A stretch of 14,456 bases of DNA, from the NCBI GenBank assembly GCA_029266015.1, contig JAJUFK010000029.1, forward strand, positions 1-14,456, given 5' to 3'. Shown here piece after piece: positions 1-7,294 of this stretch. Position 1 is the stretch's first letter. Every line of letters starts with the position of its first letter. A model generated the notes under the pieces. The model saw nothing but the letters and a program-made list of their open reading frames with translations, made no database searches and was not told the DNA's origin. This DNA is from Bacteroidota bacterium. GTDB lineage: Bacteria > Bacteroidota > Bacteroidia > Bacteroidales > UBA1715. The position numbers and the translations under genes were made by a program.

Positions 1-86
1 ACCGGTTCCCACGTCCAGGTAGGCGATTCGCTGGTCATCGATGGTGGCGATGTGGATGGGGATACGCTCGCACGCGTCGAAAAAAA
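1..86 (-). other. High-GC foreign stretch encoding the N-terminal part of an alpha/beta hydrolase (probable chimeric contig end)
   Basis: The first 79 bases are about 63% GC, whereas the rest of the window is strongly AT-rich. Read on the minus strand in the frame whose last codon is bases 3 to 1, the stretch encodes a continuous peptide including IDDQRIAYLDVGTG. This resembles the segment just before the oxyanion-hole HG motif in alpha/beta-fold hydrolases; the HG and catalytic residues would lie off the left edge. That frame differs from the frame of the adjoining gene, and no start codon is visible for it. The change occurs at or next to a run of seven A at 80-86. The composition and frame change are seen directly; the hydrolase assignment rests on a short family-like motif; artefactual joining is my inference. 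Confidence 0.6.
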
Positions 87-460
87 TAAACGCCAATGTT
101 ATGAATTCCCACTGATTTCATACTAATTGTAATAGTATTATAGTGAGAAACATCTATATGTTTCCAATTATTTTGATACAATGTAATACCTGCATAATGA
201 ACATATGATTTGTCTTTAAGTATAAAATCAAACAGTATTGCCGTATCGGTAGTTGCAAAATTAAGTATCTCTGAATTACCTCCAATTGTTTTGTCAGAAT
301 ATGTAATGCTTTGAAATGACGAATTACCCGGAAATATGGTATAATCGGGGATAGAATAAAAATAACCAAATATTAAAAAAATTATACATAAAGTACTTAT
401 AATAAGTATTCTATTAAATCTATTATGATACCATGATTGTATAAAACCTGCTATACTCAC
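35..460 (-). CDS. Membrane-anchored hypothetical protein, N-terminal part, truncated by the chimeric junction
   Basis: The open frame starts with GTG at 460, 14 nt after the stop of the preceding minus-strand gene, and no ATG is available upstream in frame. It shows a short basic cytoplasmic stretch, one membrane segment (about residues 18-36) and an extracytoplasmic region (40-126) that looks like a beta-rich domain, containing GGNSEI and a YAGITLY stretch. Residues after about 126 (an Arg/His/Pro-rich tail) are encoded by the high-GC foreign stretch, so the tail and the stop at 35 are not native. The layout recalls Bacteroidota membrane-tethered regulators with a periplasmic beta-sandwich before a C-terminal output domain, but that domain would be beyond the break, so this is only a guess. 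Function unknown; likely co-transcribed with the gene at 475-1101. Confidence 0.55.
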   Translation of the reverse strand: MSIAGFIQSWYHNRFNRILIISTLCIIFLIFGYFYSIPDYTIFPGNSSFQSITYSDKTIGGNSEILNFATTDTAILFDFILKDKSYVHYAGITLYQNNWKHIDVSHYNTITISMKSVGIHNIGVYFFRRVRAYPHPHRHHR

Positions 461-474
461 AATTGTAACAATAT

Positions 475-1101
475 TTATTGTTGTAATCCTGTATTATATA
501 TATCTACAGCTTGTTGAATATAAGAACGTCCCTTACTTCTATATACAGAGGCAGTTGTAAAAGCAGCTACAAAATATACCGCTGCTCCAATTACTGCAGG
601 AGTTCCAACATACCCACCCAATTGAAAAAGAGCTACCCCTCCTACAACACCTAATGAAACATTAGCTAGCATTTTATCAATTTGTTCATATTTTTTGCCT
701 TTGGTATAATAGTCCAATGCCTGCTGATTGGTTTGCAACAATTTTAAAATTTCTTCGTCTTTTAATTCAACATTATTTTGTTTTACTGTTCCTTTATTAC
801 AAATAAGCGGAGCTGCTTTAGATTGATTACCTACAGTAGTTTGATTTAATTGTTGAGGGGCTGCTGTATGTGAAATAGTTTCTACATATCCGTTTTCAAA
901 AGCTATAGAATGCACCTCTTGTAAATATATAGAATATGTTGGCCCTTGAATATTTTCATATAATTTATAGGTTATTATATTGGGTTTTATCTCAAGAACT
1001 TTTGCTTTTATTTGAGAGCCTGAATTTAGATGAATTATATCTTGAGCTTGAATTGTTACAACACTAAAAAATAAAAATAAACTATAGATTAATTTTCTCA
1101 T
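475..1101 (-). CDS. Secreted/membrane hypothetical protein with a Bacteroidota-type N-terminal repeat-like motif
   Basis: A 208-residue protein with ATG at 1101. Residues 1-19 form a signal peptide ending in IQAQ, consistent with signal peptidase I cleavage. The following region (DIIHLNSGSQIKAKVLEIKP, then GPTYSI and IAFENG, residues 21-71) matches a motif common in uncharacterised Bacteroidota envelope proteins, in which a nongap 'D-I-L-NG-I-AKV-EI' strand pattern is followed by 'GP-Y-I-V-I-F-NG'. A linker of about 75-115 precedes a helical stretch (LLQTNQQALDYYTKGKK) and a hydrophobic double segment (about 147-185) that probably spans or inserts into a membrane as a hairpin, then a polar tail. 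No catalytic motif is apparent. Function unknown. It is upstream of, and probably in one transcript with, the gene at 35-460. Confidence 0.75.
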   Translation of the reverse strand: MRKLIYSLFLFFSVVTIQAQDIIHLNSGSQIKAKVLEIKPNIITYKLYENIQGPTYSIYLQEVHSIAFENGYVETISHTAAPQQLNQTTVGNQSKAAPLICNKGTVKQNNVELKDEEILKLLQTNQQALDYYTKGKKYEQIDKMLANVSLGVVGGVALFQLGGYVGTPAVIGAAVYFVAAFTTASVYRSKGRSYIQQAVDIYNTGLQQ

Positions 1102-1129
1102 TTTCTTGATTTTAAAAGTAAAATATATT

Positions 1130-1137
1130 CAAAACTA
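1130..1137 (-). promoter_or_regulatory. Candidate Bacteroidota -7 box upstream of the gene at 475-1101
   Basis: On the minus strand bases 1137 to 1130 read TAGTTTTG, a full match to the Bacteroidota -7 consensus TAnnTTTG. The ATG at 1101 follows after 28 nt. I found no convincing TTTG -33 element at the usual spacing, so the call rests on the -7 match and on its position in the 108-bp divergent gap. Confidence 0.4.
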
Positions 1138-1209
1138 CTTAAAAAACATGAGAATAGAATGCATGAAAAGTAATTTTTTTTTGGTTATTTTGTATAAAAC
1201 TAAGTATAT

Positions 1210-2853
1210 ATGACAAACTCTTTAGAAAAAACAAATTATCCTGCATTGTATACATTAATAATTGTATTCTTTTTTTGGGGATTTATAGCAGCCGGTAATA
1301 GTATTTTTATTCCGTTTTGCAAACATTATTTTTCATTAGATCAGTTTCAATCCCAATTAATTGATTTTGCCTTTTACACGGCATATTACATTGGTGCTTT
1401 AATACTATTTGCCTATAGTTCTTTACGTGGAACAGATTTAGTAAATTCATGGGGTTACAAAAAAAGTATTGTATATGGATTGTTATTTTCTGCATTAGGA
1501 GCAGGAGCAATGATTCTTGCTGTATTTTCTAATATTTATATAGGAATGCTTACCGGTTTATTTATAGTTGCTTTAGGGTTTTCGCTTCAACAAACAGCTG
1601 CCAATCCTTTTGCAGTATTACTTGGCGACCCCAAAACCGGAAGCAGCAGAATAAACTTAGGAGGCGGAGTGAATTCATTTGGTACCACCATAGGGCCTCT
1701 TATTGTAGCATTTGCATTATTTGGCAGTGTTTCTGAAATAAGCGATGAACAAATAGCCGGATTGCAATTGAACAAAGTAATACTCCTGTATATATGTGTA
1801 GGAATATTATTTGTAACAGCAGCAGCAATATTTCATTTTTCTAAAAAAGTTCCTGCCGGTATACAAGATGAGCATGTGGAAAAGGCACATAAAGCATTAC
1901 GTTCATTATTCATAATTACCGGTTTATTACTGTGTATGTTTGTGCCTGTATTCCATTCATATGCTCAAGGTTGGGAAGCACCATTTTTAAATGCCGAAAA
2001 ATACCGTATGGTATGGCTTTTAGCCGCTTTGGCTATAGTTGTTGGCGGATTATTACTTATAAAAAAACGTGCATCAGTAAACGCTCACGGATGGGGAGCC
2101 ATGCAATATCCGCAAGTAATATTAGGAATGCTTGCTATTTTTACTTATGTTGGGGTAGAAGTTACTATAGGTAGTAATTTAGGTGAATTATTAAAACAAC
2201 CACTCTTTGGCGGATATGAATCATCGCAAATAGCCCCATTTATTTCAATGTATTGGGGTAGTTTAATGATAGGCCGATGGGCTGGAGCGGTACATGCGTT
2301 TAACCTTCAAAACAGAGCAAAAACCATTGCTTTAATTACTGCACCTATACTTGCATTTATAGTGGTAATAGCTGCTAATACTATTTCGGGTAAAGATATG
2401 CACATATTGTACTACTATATAATCTGCGTAGCCATTCAAATAGCAGCAATGATGCTATGTAAAGACAAACCTGCCACTACTTTATTTGTATTTGCCGTAT
2501 TAGGCATAACAGCAATGATTATAGGTTTATTGAGTCATGGCACAATTGCTATTTATGCTTTTTTATCGGGTGGGCTATTTTGCAGTATTATGTGGCCTGC
2601 CATTTTCAGTTTATCTATCACCGGACTTGGCAAATACACTTCGCAAGGTTCAGCATTTTTAATTATGATGATATTAGGTGGAGGTATAGTGCCTCCTATA
2701 CAAGGTAAATTAGCCGATATATTGGGGATCCATCAATCATACATAATTGCCGTAGTGTGTTTTGCGTATTTAGCATTTTTTGCTCTTGCAGTCAGAAAAA
2801 TTTTATTTAAACAACACATTGATATAGATTCATTAGAATCGGCAAGTCATTAA
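1210..2853 (+). CDS. FucP/GluP-type sugar MFS transporter (FHS family, long Bacteroidota form)
   Basis: A 547-residue polytopic inner-membrane protein that probably imports a monosaccharide. FHS-family features in order: FFFWGF in TM1 (20-25), QTAANPF in TM4 (128-134), NSFGTTIGP (155-163), YVGVEVTIG in TM7 (313-321), MWPAIFSLSI (461-470) and GGGIVPPIQGKLAD near the C-terminus (490-503). It is about 110 residues longer than E. coli FucP (438 aa); a central insertion (about 229-290) has two extra hydrophobic segments (232-248, 267-284). Aligned on the TM1 tryptophan and the ANPF motif, FucP's proton-coupling Asp46 and Glu135 correspond to Ser31 and Gln128; Glu317 in TM7 is an alternative acid, known in GluP-like members. 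The ATG at 1210 lies 18 nt after a degenerate -7-like TATTTTG (1186-1192). Substrate cannot be fixed; no sugar catabolic gene is adjacent. Confidence 0.9.
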   Translation: MTNSLEKTNYPALYTLIIVFFFWGFIAAGNSIFIPFCKHYFSLDQFQSQLIDFAFYTAYYIGALILFAYSSLRGTDLVNSWGYKKSIVYGLLFSALGAGAMILAVFSNIYIGMLTGLFIVALGFSLQQTAANPFAVLLGDPKTGSSRINLGGGVNSFGTTIGPLIVAFALFGSVSEISDEQIAGLQLNKVILLYICVGILFVTAAAIFHFSKKVPAGIQDEHVEKAHKALRSLFIITGLLLCMFVPVFHSYAQGWEAPFLNAEKYRMVWLLAALAIVVGGLLLIKKRASVNAHGWGAMQYPQVILGMLAIFTYVGVEVTIGSNLGELLKQPLFGGYESSQIAPFISMYWGSLMIGRWAGAVHAFNLQNRAKTIALITAPILAFIVVIAANTISGKDMHILYYYIICVAIQIAAMMLCKDKPATTLFVFAVLGITAMIIGLLSHGTIAIYAFLSGGLFCSIMWPAIFSLSITGLGKYTSQGSAFLIMMILGGGIVPPIQGKLADILGIHQSYIIAVVCFAYLAFFALAVRKILFKQHIDIDSLESASH

Positions 2854-2974
2854 TTTTTTCAAATTAATAACATTGTAGAAATTCTTTTTCTATATAGTTT
2901 ATTACCTTTTTACGATTTAATAACATCTTACAAATCTATATTTTACATATAAATCTAAATATTGCACATATTCA

Positions 2975-2991
2975 ATTGTATAATATACAAT
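2975..2991. repeat. 17-bp palindrome (8-bp arms, 1-nt centre), candidate operator
   Basis: ATTGTATA (2975-2982), a single A, then TATACAAT (2984-2991) form a perfect 8-bp inverted repeat. The same half-site ATTGTATA recurs at 3037-3044, about 62 bp downstream between half-site starts. The position, 157 bp upstream of the PHP gene start, would suit a regulator, but the low complexity of the arms keeps confidence low. Confidence 0.35.
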
Positions 2992-3111
2992 CAGATTTGT
3001 TTACAAATGTTACATAAATATTACATGCTATTAACTATTGTATAGTATTTCAATACATTATAATAATAATATCATAAATTTTTCTAAAAATATTCTTTTC
3101 TGTTTTGCATG

Positions 3112-3119
3112 CATTTTTG
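3112..3119 (+). promoter_or_regulatory. Weak candidate -7 box for the PHP-domain gene
   Basis: CATTTTTG matches TAnnTTTG in seven of eight scored positions counting the two free ones, and overlaps a TGCATGCA palindrome (3106-3113). No -33 TTTG is found at 17-20 nt upstream. The call is weak. Confidence 0.25.
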
Positions 3120-3147
3120 TACAGTACTAATTTAAACTAAAAAGAAT

Positions 3148-5373
3148 ATGAAAAAAACTTTACTAAATTCTATTACAATGACGAGTGTTTTAATAGCACT
3201 GTCTATTGTTGCATTTGGTCAACGACCAACTATTGGCGGTTACACTGTGTATTATGGCGATTTACACAATCATTCAAATGTGTCAGATGGTACAGGAACA
3301 CCTGCAACTGCATATAGTTATGCTAAAAATACAGCTAAATTAGATTTTTTTAGCTTAGCAGACCATTCAGGTTCTATTTCATCAACCGAATGGACAGACA
3401 TAAAAAATCAAGCTAATGCAATAAATCAAGATGGTGTATTTACAGCATTTTATGGTTTTGAGTGGTCATCGGGAGGTCAATATGGACACGTTGCTGTAAT
3501 TAATACTGATGATTATTGTACTACAACTTCACCTACAAACACATTTGCCGGATTAGTTACTTGGTTGGCATCGCGACCAAACGGAGTAGCATTTTTTAAT
3601 CATCCCGGTCGTGAAGATGCTGCAGGTTTAGAATTTAGTCATTTTACTACCACTCCTTCAAATCAATTTGTAGGTATGGAATTATGGAACAAAGGTGACT
3701 ATTTTGTTGAATATTATTATAATGATGGTTACTATACCAACGACAATAATAAAGGGTACTTTGATGAAGCAATAACAAGAGGATGGAAAATTGGTGCTGC
3801 AGGAGCAGGTGATAATCACAGCGGAACTTGGGGGACAGCGTATCCTGCTCGTTTAGCGATTTTAGCAAATAATTTAACTCGTACCGACTTATTAGCAGCT
3901 ATGCAAGCTCGCCGATTTTTTTCAACTTTAGACCAAAATCTATCATTATCATTCAAAATAAATGGTCAAGAAATGGGTTCAACTATGATTGCCGGCAATT
4001 ATAGTTTACAAATTCAAGCTGCTGATGGTAATAATGAGATTTTTACAGAAGTAGTTTTATTTGATAAAAACCATAATATTGTATCTACATGGACACCAAA
4101 TGTAACGAATGTAAATATTACAAGCACTTTAAATACTTTACATGGTGATTATTTTTATGTGAAAGTAAAACAAGCTGATGGTCAAGAAGCTATTACATCG
4201 CCTATTTGGATATCGGGAGGTGCTTCTAATCAGGCTCCTACATGTTCTATCTCAAGTCCTGCTTCCGGCACAAGTTATTCAGCTCCAGCAACTATTACTA
4301 TACAATCAAATGCTACCGATTCTGACGGGACAATAGCAAAAGTAGAATTTTATCAAGGTTCTACTAAATTAGGTGAAGATACATCATCGCCTTATTCATA
4401 TACTTGGTCAAATGTTGCTGCAGGTTCATACAGTATTACCGCAAAAGCAACCGATAATCTTGGAGCTGTAACAACATCATCGACTGTTAATGTTACGGTA
4501 ACAACTTCAGGCGGTTCTACTCCAATAACTGTATCTAAACGAATTGCTACAGGTATGGATGATGTAGAAGAATCAAAAACAGGCAGTATGTATACAAACA
4601 GTTCTGATATAGAATTGGTATATGACGGAACTACATATGGAAATCAAGTAATTGGTTTACGTTTTACCGGATTAAACATACCGCAAGGAGCTACAATTTC
4701 CAAAGCATATATTCAGTTTACGTGTGACGAAAAGAAAACAGCCGCTACAAGTGTAACTATTCGTGGTGAAGCTGCTGATAATTCAGCTGCATTTACAACT
4801 GCAAGTAAAAATGTATCAAACAGAACAAAAACAACTGCATCAGTAGCTTGGAATAATATTCCTGCATGGAACACAGTAAATGCTGCAACTTCAAATGAAC
4901 GAACTCCTGAATTACAAACAATTGTTCAAGAAATTGTAAATCGCACAGGCTTTACTACATCGAGCGCTATGACATTTATTATTACCGGAACAGGAACAAG
5001 AACTGCTCATGCATATGAAGGTTCTTCTGCTAAGGCTCCACTTCTATATATAGAATATACTGTAGGAGGTCTTAAAAATGAAGTTTTATTTGGATCATAT
5101 TCTGACGATAATACTGTAATAGAAACGGGACAAACTTTAACTCCAGAACAAATAAAAGTATATCCTAATCCTGTAACTAATGATATTCATGTAAATATAA
5201 ATGGCATCAATTCTACCATTTCAATATATGATATGCAGGGTATATTAGTATTACAAACTACTTCTTGTAAAGATATTGAAACTATTTCTATGAGTTCAAT
5301 ACCTTCTGGAATGTATATAGTAGAAGTTTCTCAAGAAAATGTAAAAAAAACATTTACTATACTAAAACAATAA
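3148..5373 (+). CDS. T9SS-exported PHP-domain metallohydrolase with Ig-like and lectin-like domains
   Basis: A 741-residue secreted multidomain protein. Residues 1-24 are a signal peptide (ending AFGQ). Residues 30-260 form a PHP (CehA/McbA-like) domain: GDLHNHSNVSDG (37-48) gives His40, His42 and Asp47; ADHS gives His73; GFEWS gives Glu105; NHPG gives His152; GDNH gives Asp222 and His224. These are the metal ligands expected of a di- or trinuclear phosphoesterase-type site. Residues 265-355 look like a beta-rich accessory region; 362-452 is a bacterial Ig-like domain (ATDSDGTIAKVEFYQG); 460-638 is a beta-sandwich module seen in environmental exoproteins (GLRFTGLNIPQGATISKAYI); 669-741 is a type A T9SS sorting domain starting VYPNP. 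The protein should be exported, then anchored to or released from the cell surface. The substrate is unknown; phosphate ester cleavage is inferred from family. Transcription ends at the strong hairpin at 5411-5446. Confidence 0.88.
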   Translation: MKKTLLNSITMTSVLIALSIVAFGQRPTIGGYTVYYGDLHNHSNVSDGTGTPATAYSYAKNTAKLDFFSLADHSGSISSTEWTDIKNQANAINQDGVFTAFYGFEWSSGGQYGHVAVINTDDYCTTTSPTNTFAGLVTWLASRPNGVAFFNHPGREDAAGLEFSHFTTTPSNQFVGMELWNKGDYFVEYYYNDGYYTNDNNKGYFDEAITRGWKIGAAGAGDNHSGTWGTAYPARLAILANNLTRTDLLAAMQARRFFSTLDQNLSLSFKINGQEMGSTMIAGNYSLQIQAADGNNEIFTEVVLFDKNHNIVSTWTPNVTNVNITSTLNTLHGDYFYVKVKQADGQEAITSPIWISGGASNQAPTCSISSPASGTSYSAPATITIQSNATDSDGTIAKVEFYQGSTKLGEDTSSPYSYTWSNVAAGSYSITAKATDNLGAVTTSSTVNVTVTTSGGSTPITVSKRIATGMDDVEESKTGSMYTNSSDIELVYDGTTYGNQVIGLRFTGLNIPQGATISKAYIQFTCDEKKTAATSVTIRGEAADNSAAFTTASKNVSNRTKTTASVAWNNIPAWNTVNAATSNERTPELQTIVQEIVNRTGFTTSSAMTFIITGTGTRTAHAYEGSSAKAPLLYIEYTVGGLKNEVLFGSYSDDNTVIETGQTLTPEQIKVYPNPVTNDIHVNINGINSTISIYDMQGILVLQTTSCKDIETISMSSIPSGMYIVEVSQENVKKTFTILKQ

Positions 5374-5410
5374 TTTCCCCTATATATTCTCTCCTCCCCC
5401 CCCACAATGC

Positions 5411-5446
5411 AAGAGGTTGTTAGTTTTAACTAACAGCCTCTTTTTT
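5411..5446 (+). terminator. Strong intrinsic terminator between convergent genes
   Basis: Bases 5411-5425 pair with 5428-5442 in a 15-bp stem with a single G-T wobble (5417 with 5436), a tiny loop, and a T run through 5446. It follows the plus-strand PHP gene stop by 37 bp and abuts the stop codon of the minus-strand gene (5447-5445). Only the plus side has a good U-tract, so it chiefly ends the PHP transcript; in the other direction it could still slow polymerase. An eight-C run (5396-5403) lies just upstream. Confidence 0.9.
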
Positions 5447-6560
5447 ATATAATTTGCTTAATTTTTTCTTTATACAATAAAGCAAACAGCACAAAAAATA
5501 TAGTATAGTACACAGGTAACACATTAGAAGTTTTGTAAGCATAAATTATATATGTACATACTATATTAGAAATTCCTCCTACAATAAGTAATCCTTTATG
5601 CAACCATGTAGATTGCTGCAAAAAACTAATAATAACCCAAACAAATATAGGAGCAGCTACTGCTATTGTTCTATCTTGAACCGAAGGCCATAAAAAAAGA
5701 AAAGGTATAGATACTATTGTTGCCCACACAAAAAAAGAATAGGGTGATTTACGTAAAATAATATATAATACGCCAACTATAATATATATCCAATACACGT
5801 CAAAACTATGTATAAGTTGTTGAATCTTAAAAATATATCCTTCGGGTTCTTCATATTTTTGAGTAAGATTTTCTATACTGCTTACATATCCGAAAGTATG
5901 TTGTATATACCATTGAACTCCCATATATGCAATTGTAATAGCAGCATACGTTACCACAAGCCGAATCCATTGTTTTGAATGATACATCAACATATAAAGC
6001 AAAACAACAATAAGTGCTAAAGCACTGCTTTCTTTACTTAATACTCCAACAATTCCAATTAATGAAAATACAACACATTGTTCCAACGTTTGAACTTTAG
6101 TTTGTAAATAATAATATAATAAGAATGTAGTAAAAAAATATCCTGCTATATCATTTATAAGCATAAAACTAAGTACAGCAAGAGGCTGAACAGTATAAAT
6201 AATAAAAACACCTAATAATTGCAACGTAAAATCAAATCCCCAATATTGTAAAATTTTTGCAGTAAAAAAACCGGTACCAACAAAAAAAATAAGGTTTTGT
6301 ATAAGCATTGTTACTGTAATAGAAATACCAAAATAGGTATATAAAAACCCGGGGAAAAGTAACACAAATGGTTTTGTAATTCTTGATTGACAATCAATCA
6401 AATCGGTAGCACCAAACAGTATTCTTGCCGCATTTATAAAATTAGGCGTATCGGCTTCATTGAAACGTAAAAACCCGAATAGATTGAAAAAAATAATTGC
6501 ACAGAGCAATGAACAAAGAATGATAATACTATTTTGAATTTTGTTGCTCAGTATATTCAT
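5445..6560 (-). CDS. Polytopic membrane protein, GT-C-like glycosyltransferase candidate
   Basis: A 371-residue protein with about ten hydrophobic segments. I place the start at the ATG at 6560, just after the stop of the upstream gene (6572); the longer frame beginning with GTG at 6590 would overlap that gene. After the first membrane segment (about 11-30) comes a loop with FNEADTPNF (33-41), whose Glu35/Asp37 resemble the acidic motif that GT-C transferases (PMT/ArnT-like) place in the first periplasmic loop. Later SKESS (175-179) and WPSVQDRT (291-298) also recall motifs of these families. If correct, it transfers a sugar from a polyprenyl-phosphate donor on the periplasmic face. It is the last gene of the operon and sits directly after the GGGP-synthase homologue. 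The GT-C assignment is inference from topology and short motifs; the acceptor is unknown. Confidence 0.7.
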   Translation of the reverse strand: MNILSNKIQNSIIILCSLLCAIIFFNLFGFLRFNEADTPNFINAARILFGATDLIDCQSRITKPFVLLFPGFLYTYFGISITVTMLIQNLIFFVGTGFFTAKILQYWGFDFTLQLLGVFIIYTVQPLAVLSFMLINDIAGYFFTTFLLYYYLQTKVQTLEQCVVFSLIGIVGVLSKESSALALIVVLLYMLMYHSKQWIRLVVTYAAITIAYMGVQWYIQHTFGYVSSIENLTQKYEEPEGYIFKIQQLIHSFDVYWIYIIVGVLYIILRKSPYSFFVWATIVSIPFLFLWPSVQDRTIAVAAPIFVWVIISFLQQSTWLHKGLLIVGGISNIVCTYIIYAYKTSNVLPVYYTIFFVLFALLYKEKIKQII

Positions 6561-6571
6561 ACAATTATGTA

Positions 6572-7291
6572 TTACAATCTGCGAACACACTCCATCATAG
6601 GAGCAAGCAATTCGGGCTGTTTTTCTATTATAGTACCTATAACAGCAATATCGGCCCCTGCTTCAAAAATTGATGTAAGCATATGCGGTGTTTGAATACC
6701 ACCACCTACTATAATGGGGACCGTACATGATTGTTTAATTTTTTGAATTATAGTAGTATTCACTGTATTATCTGCTCCACTGCCACCTTCTATATACATA
6801 GCACGCAAACCTAACATTTCACCGGCCATAGCTGTAGCAACGGCAATATCAGGTTTTGTACCCGGTATTGGACGAGTGTTGCTCATATATTCTACCGATG
6901 TGGTTTTACCACATTCTATAAGTATATATCCGGTTGGTATAACTTCTAATCCTGCTTGTTTTATAGCAGGGGCCGCTATTACATGATTACCTATTAAAAA
7001 CTCGGGATTTCTCCCCGAAATTAATGATAAAAACAAAATAGCATCTGCCGAACTACATACTTGATTTGCATGTCCGGGGAATAAAATTACAGGACCTGTA
7101 TAATATGATTTTATAGTACAAACACAATCGGAAATATCAGTAATTAATAAACTACCACCTACAAATACATAATCTACTCCAACCTTTTGGGCTACTGTTG
7201 CAATATATTGTAATGATTCATTCGTATGCTTATCTGGGTCAATAAGCAATGCTAATTGTTTTTTGGGTTGTGTAAATAAACTATATACCAT
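6572..7291 (-). CDS. Geranylgeranylglyceryl phosphate synthase family protein (PcrB/GGGPS)
   Basis: A 239-residue soluble TIM-barrel enzyme that joins a polyprenyl diphosphate to sn-glycerol-1-phosphate, forming an ether-linked prenylglyceryl phosphate. Family motifs are all present: LLIDPDK (15-21, Asp18/Asp20 for Mg and prenyl diphosphate), VGGS (44-47), FPG (71-73), YILIECGKTTSVEY (122-135), YIEGGSGA (166-173), VGGGIQT (195-201) and the phosphate-binding AVIGT (216-220). Length fits the bacterial family. Bacteroidota members belong to the group II GGGPS, some of which were shown to use geranylgeranyl diphosphate, whereas Firmicutes PcrB uses heptaprenyl diphosphate; the chain length used here cannot be read from the sequence. 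It begins 3 nt after the phosphopantetheinyl transferase stop, so the two are co-translated or at least co-transcribed. The end product in Bacteroidota is not established. Confidence 0.92.
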   Translation of the reverse strand: MVYSLFTQPKKQLALLIDPDKHTNESLQYIATVAQKVGVDYVFVGGSLLITDISDCVCTIKSYYTGPVILFPGHANQVCSSADAILFLSLISGRNPEFLIGNHVIAAPAIKQAGLEVIPTGYILIECGKTTSVEYMSNTRPIPGTKPDIAVATAMAGEMLGLRAMYIEGGSGADNTVNTTIIQKIKQSCTVPIIVGGGIQTPHMLTSIFEAGADIAVIGTIIEKQPELLAPMMECVRRL

Positions 7292-7294
7292 ACG

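Larger units (their letters stand above)
2854..3147. promoter_or_regulatory. AT-rich intergenic region with palindromes upstream of the PHP-domain gene
   Basis: This 294-bp gap holds no credible ORF. Near its left end an AT-only-weak stem (TAGAAA 2876-2881, TTTCTA 2887-2892) could be a poor terminator for the transporter gene. The middle contains a near-perfect 17-bp palindrome (2975-2991), an ATTTGT/ACAAAT inverted repeat (2995-3000 with 3003-3008) whose arm also recurs as ACAAATCT at 2930-2937, another ATTGTATA half-site (3037-3044) and GTATT/AATAC (3045-3049, 3052-3056). Close to the start codon CATTTTTG (3112-3119) matches the -7 consensus with one mismatch, giving a leader of roughly 20-25 nt. 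Regulation by a DNA-binding protein is possible, but AT-rich sequence gives palindromes by chance. Confidence 0.4.

Noticed and set aside
2876..2892. Terminator for the sugar transporter gene
   Set aside because: The stem is nearly all A-T with only 6 bp and no T run after it, so I do not list it as a terminator.
3009..3027. TTACAT direct repeat as a possible tandem regulatory element or CRISPR-like unit
   Set aside because: Only two short copies in AT-rich sequence; no further units or spacers.
5445..6590. Longer form of the GT-C-like protein starting at GTG 6590
   Set aside because: It would overlap the GGGP synthase gene by 19 bp. The ATG at 6560 gives a better N-terminus and a normal 11-nt gap.
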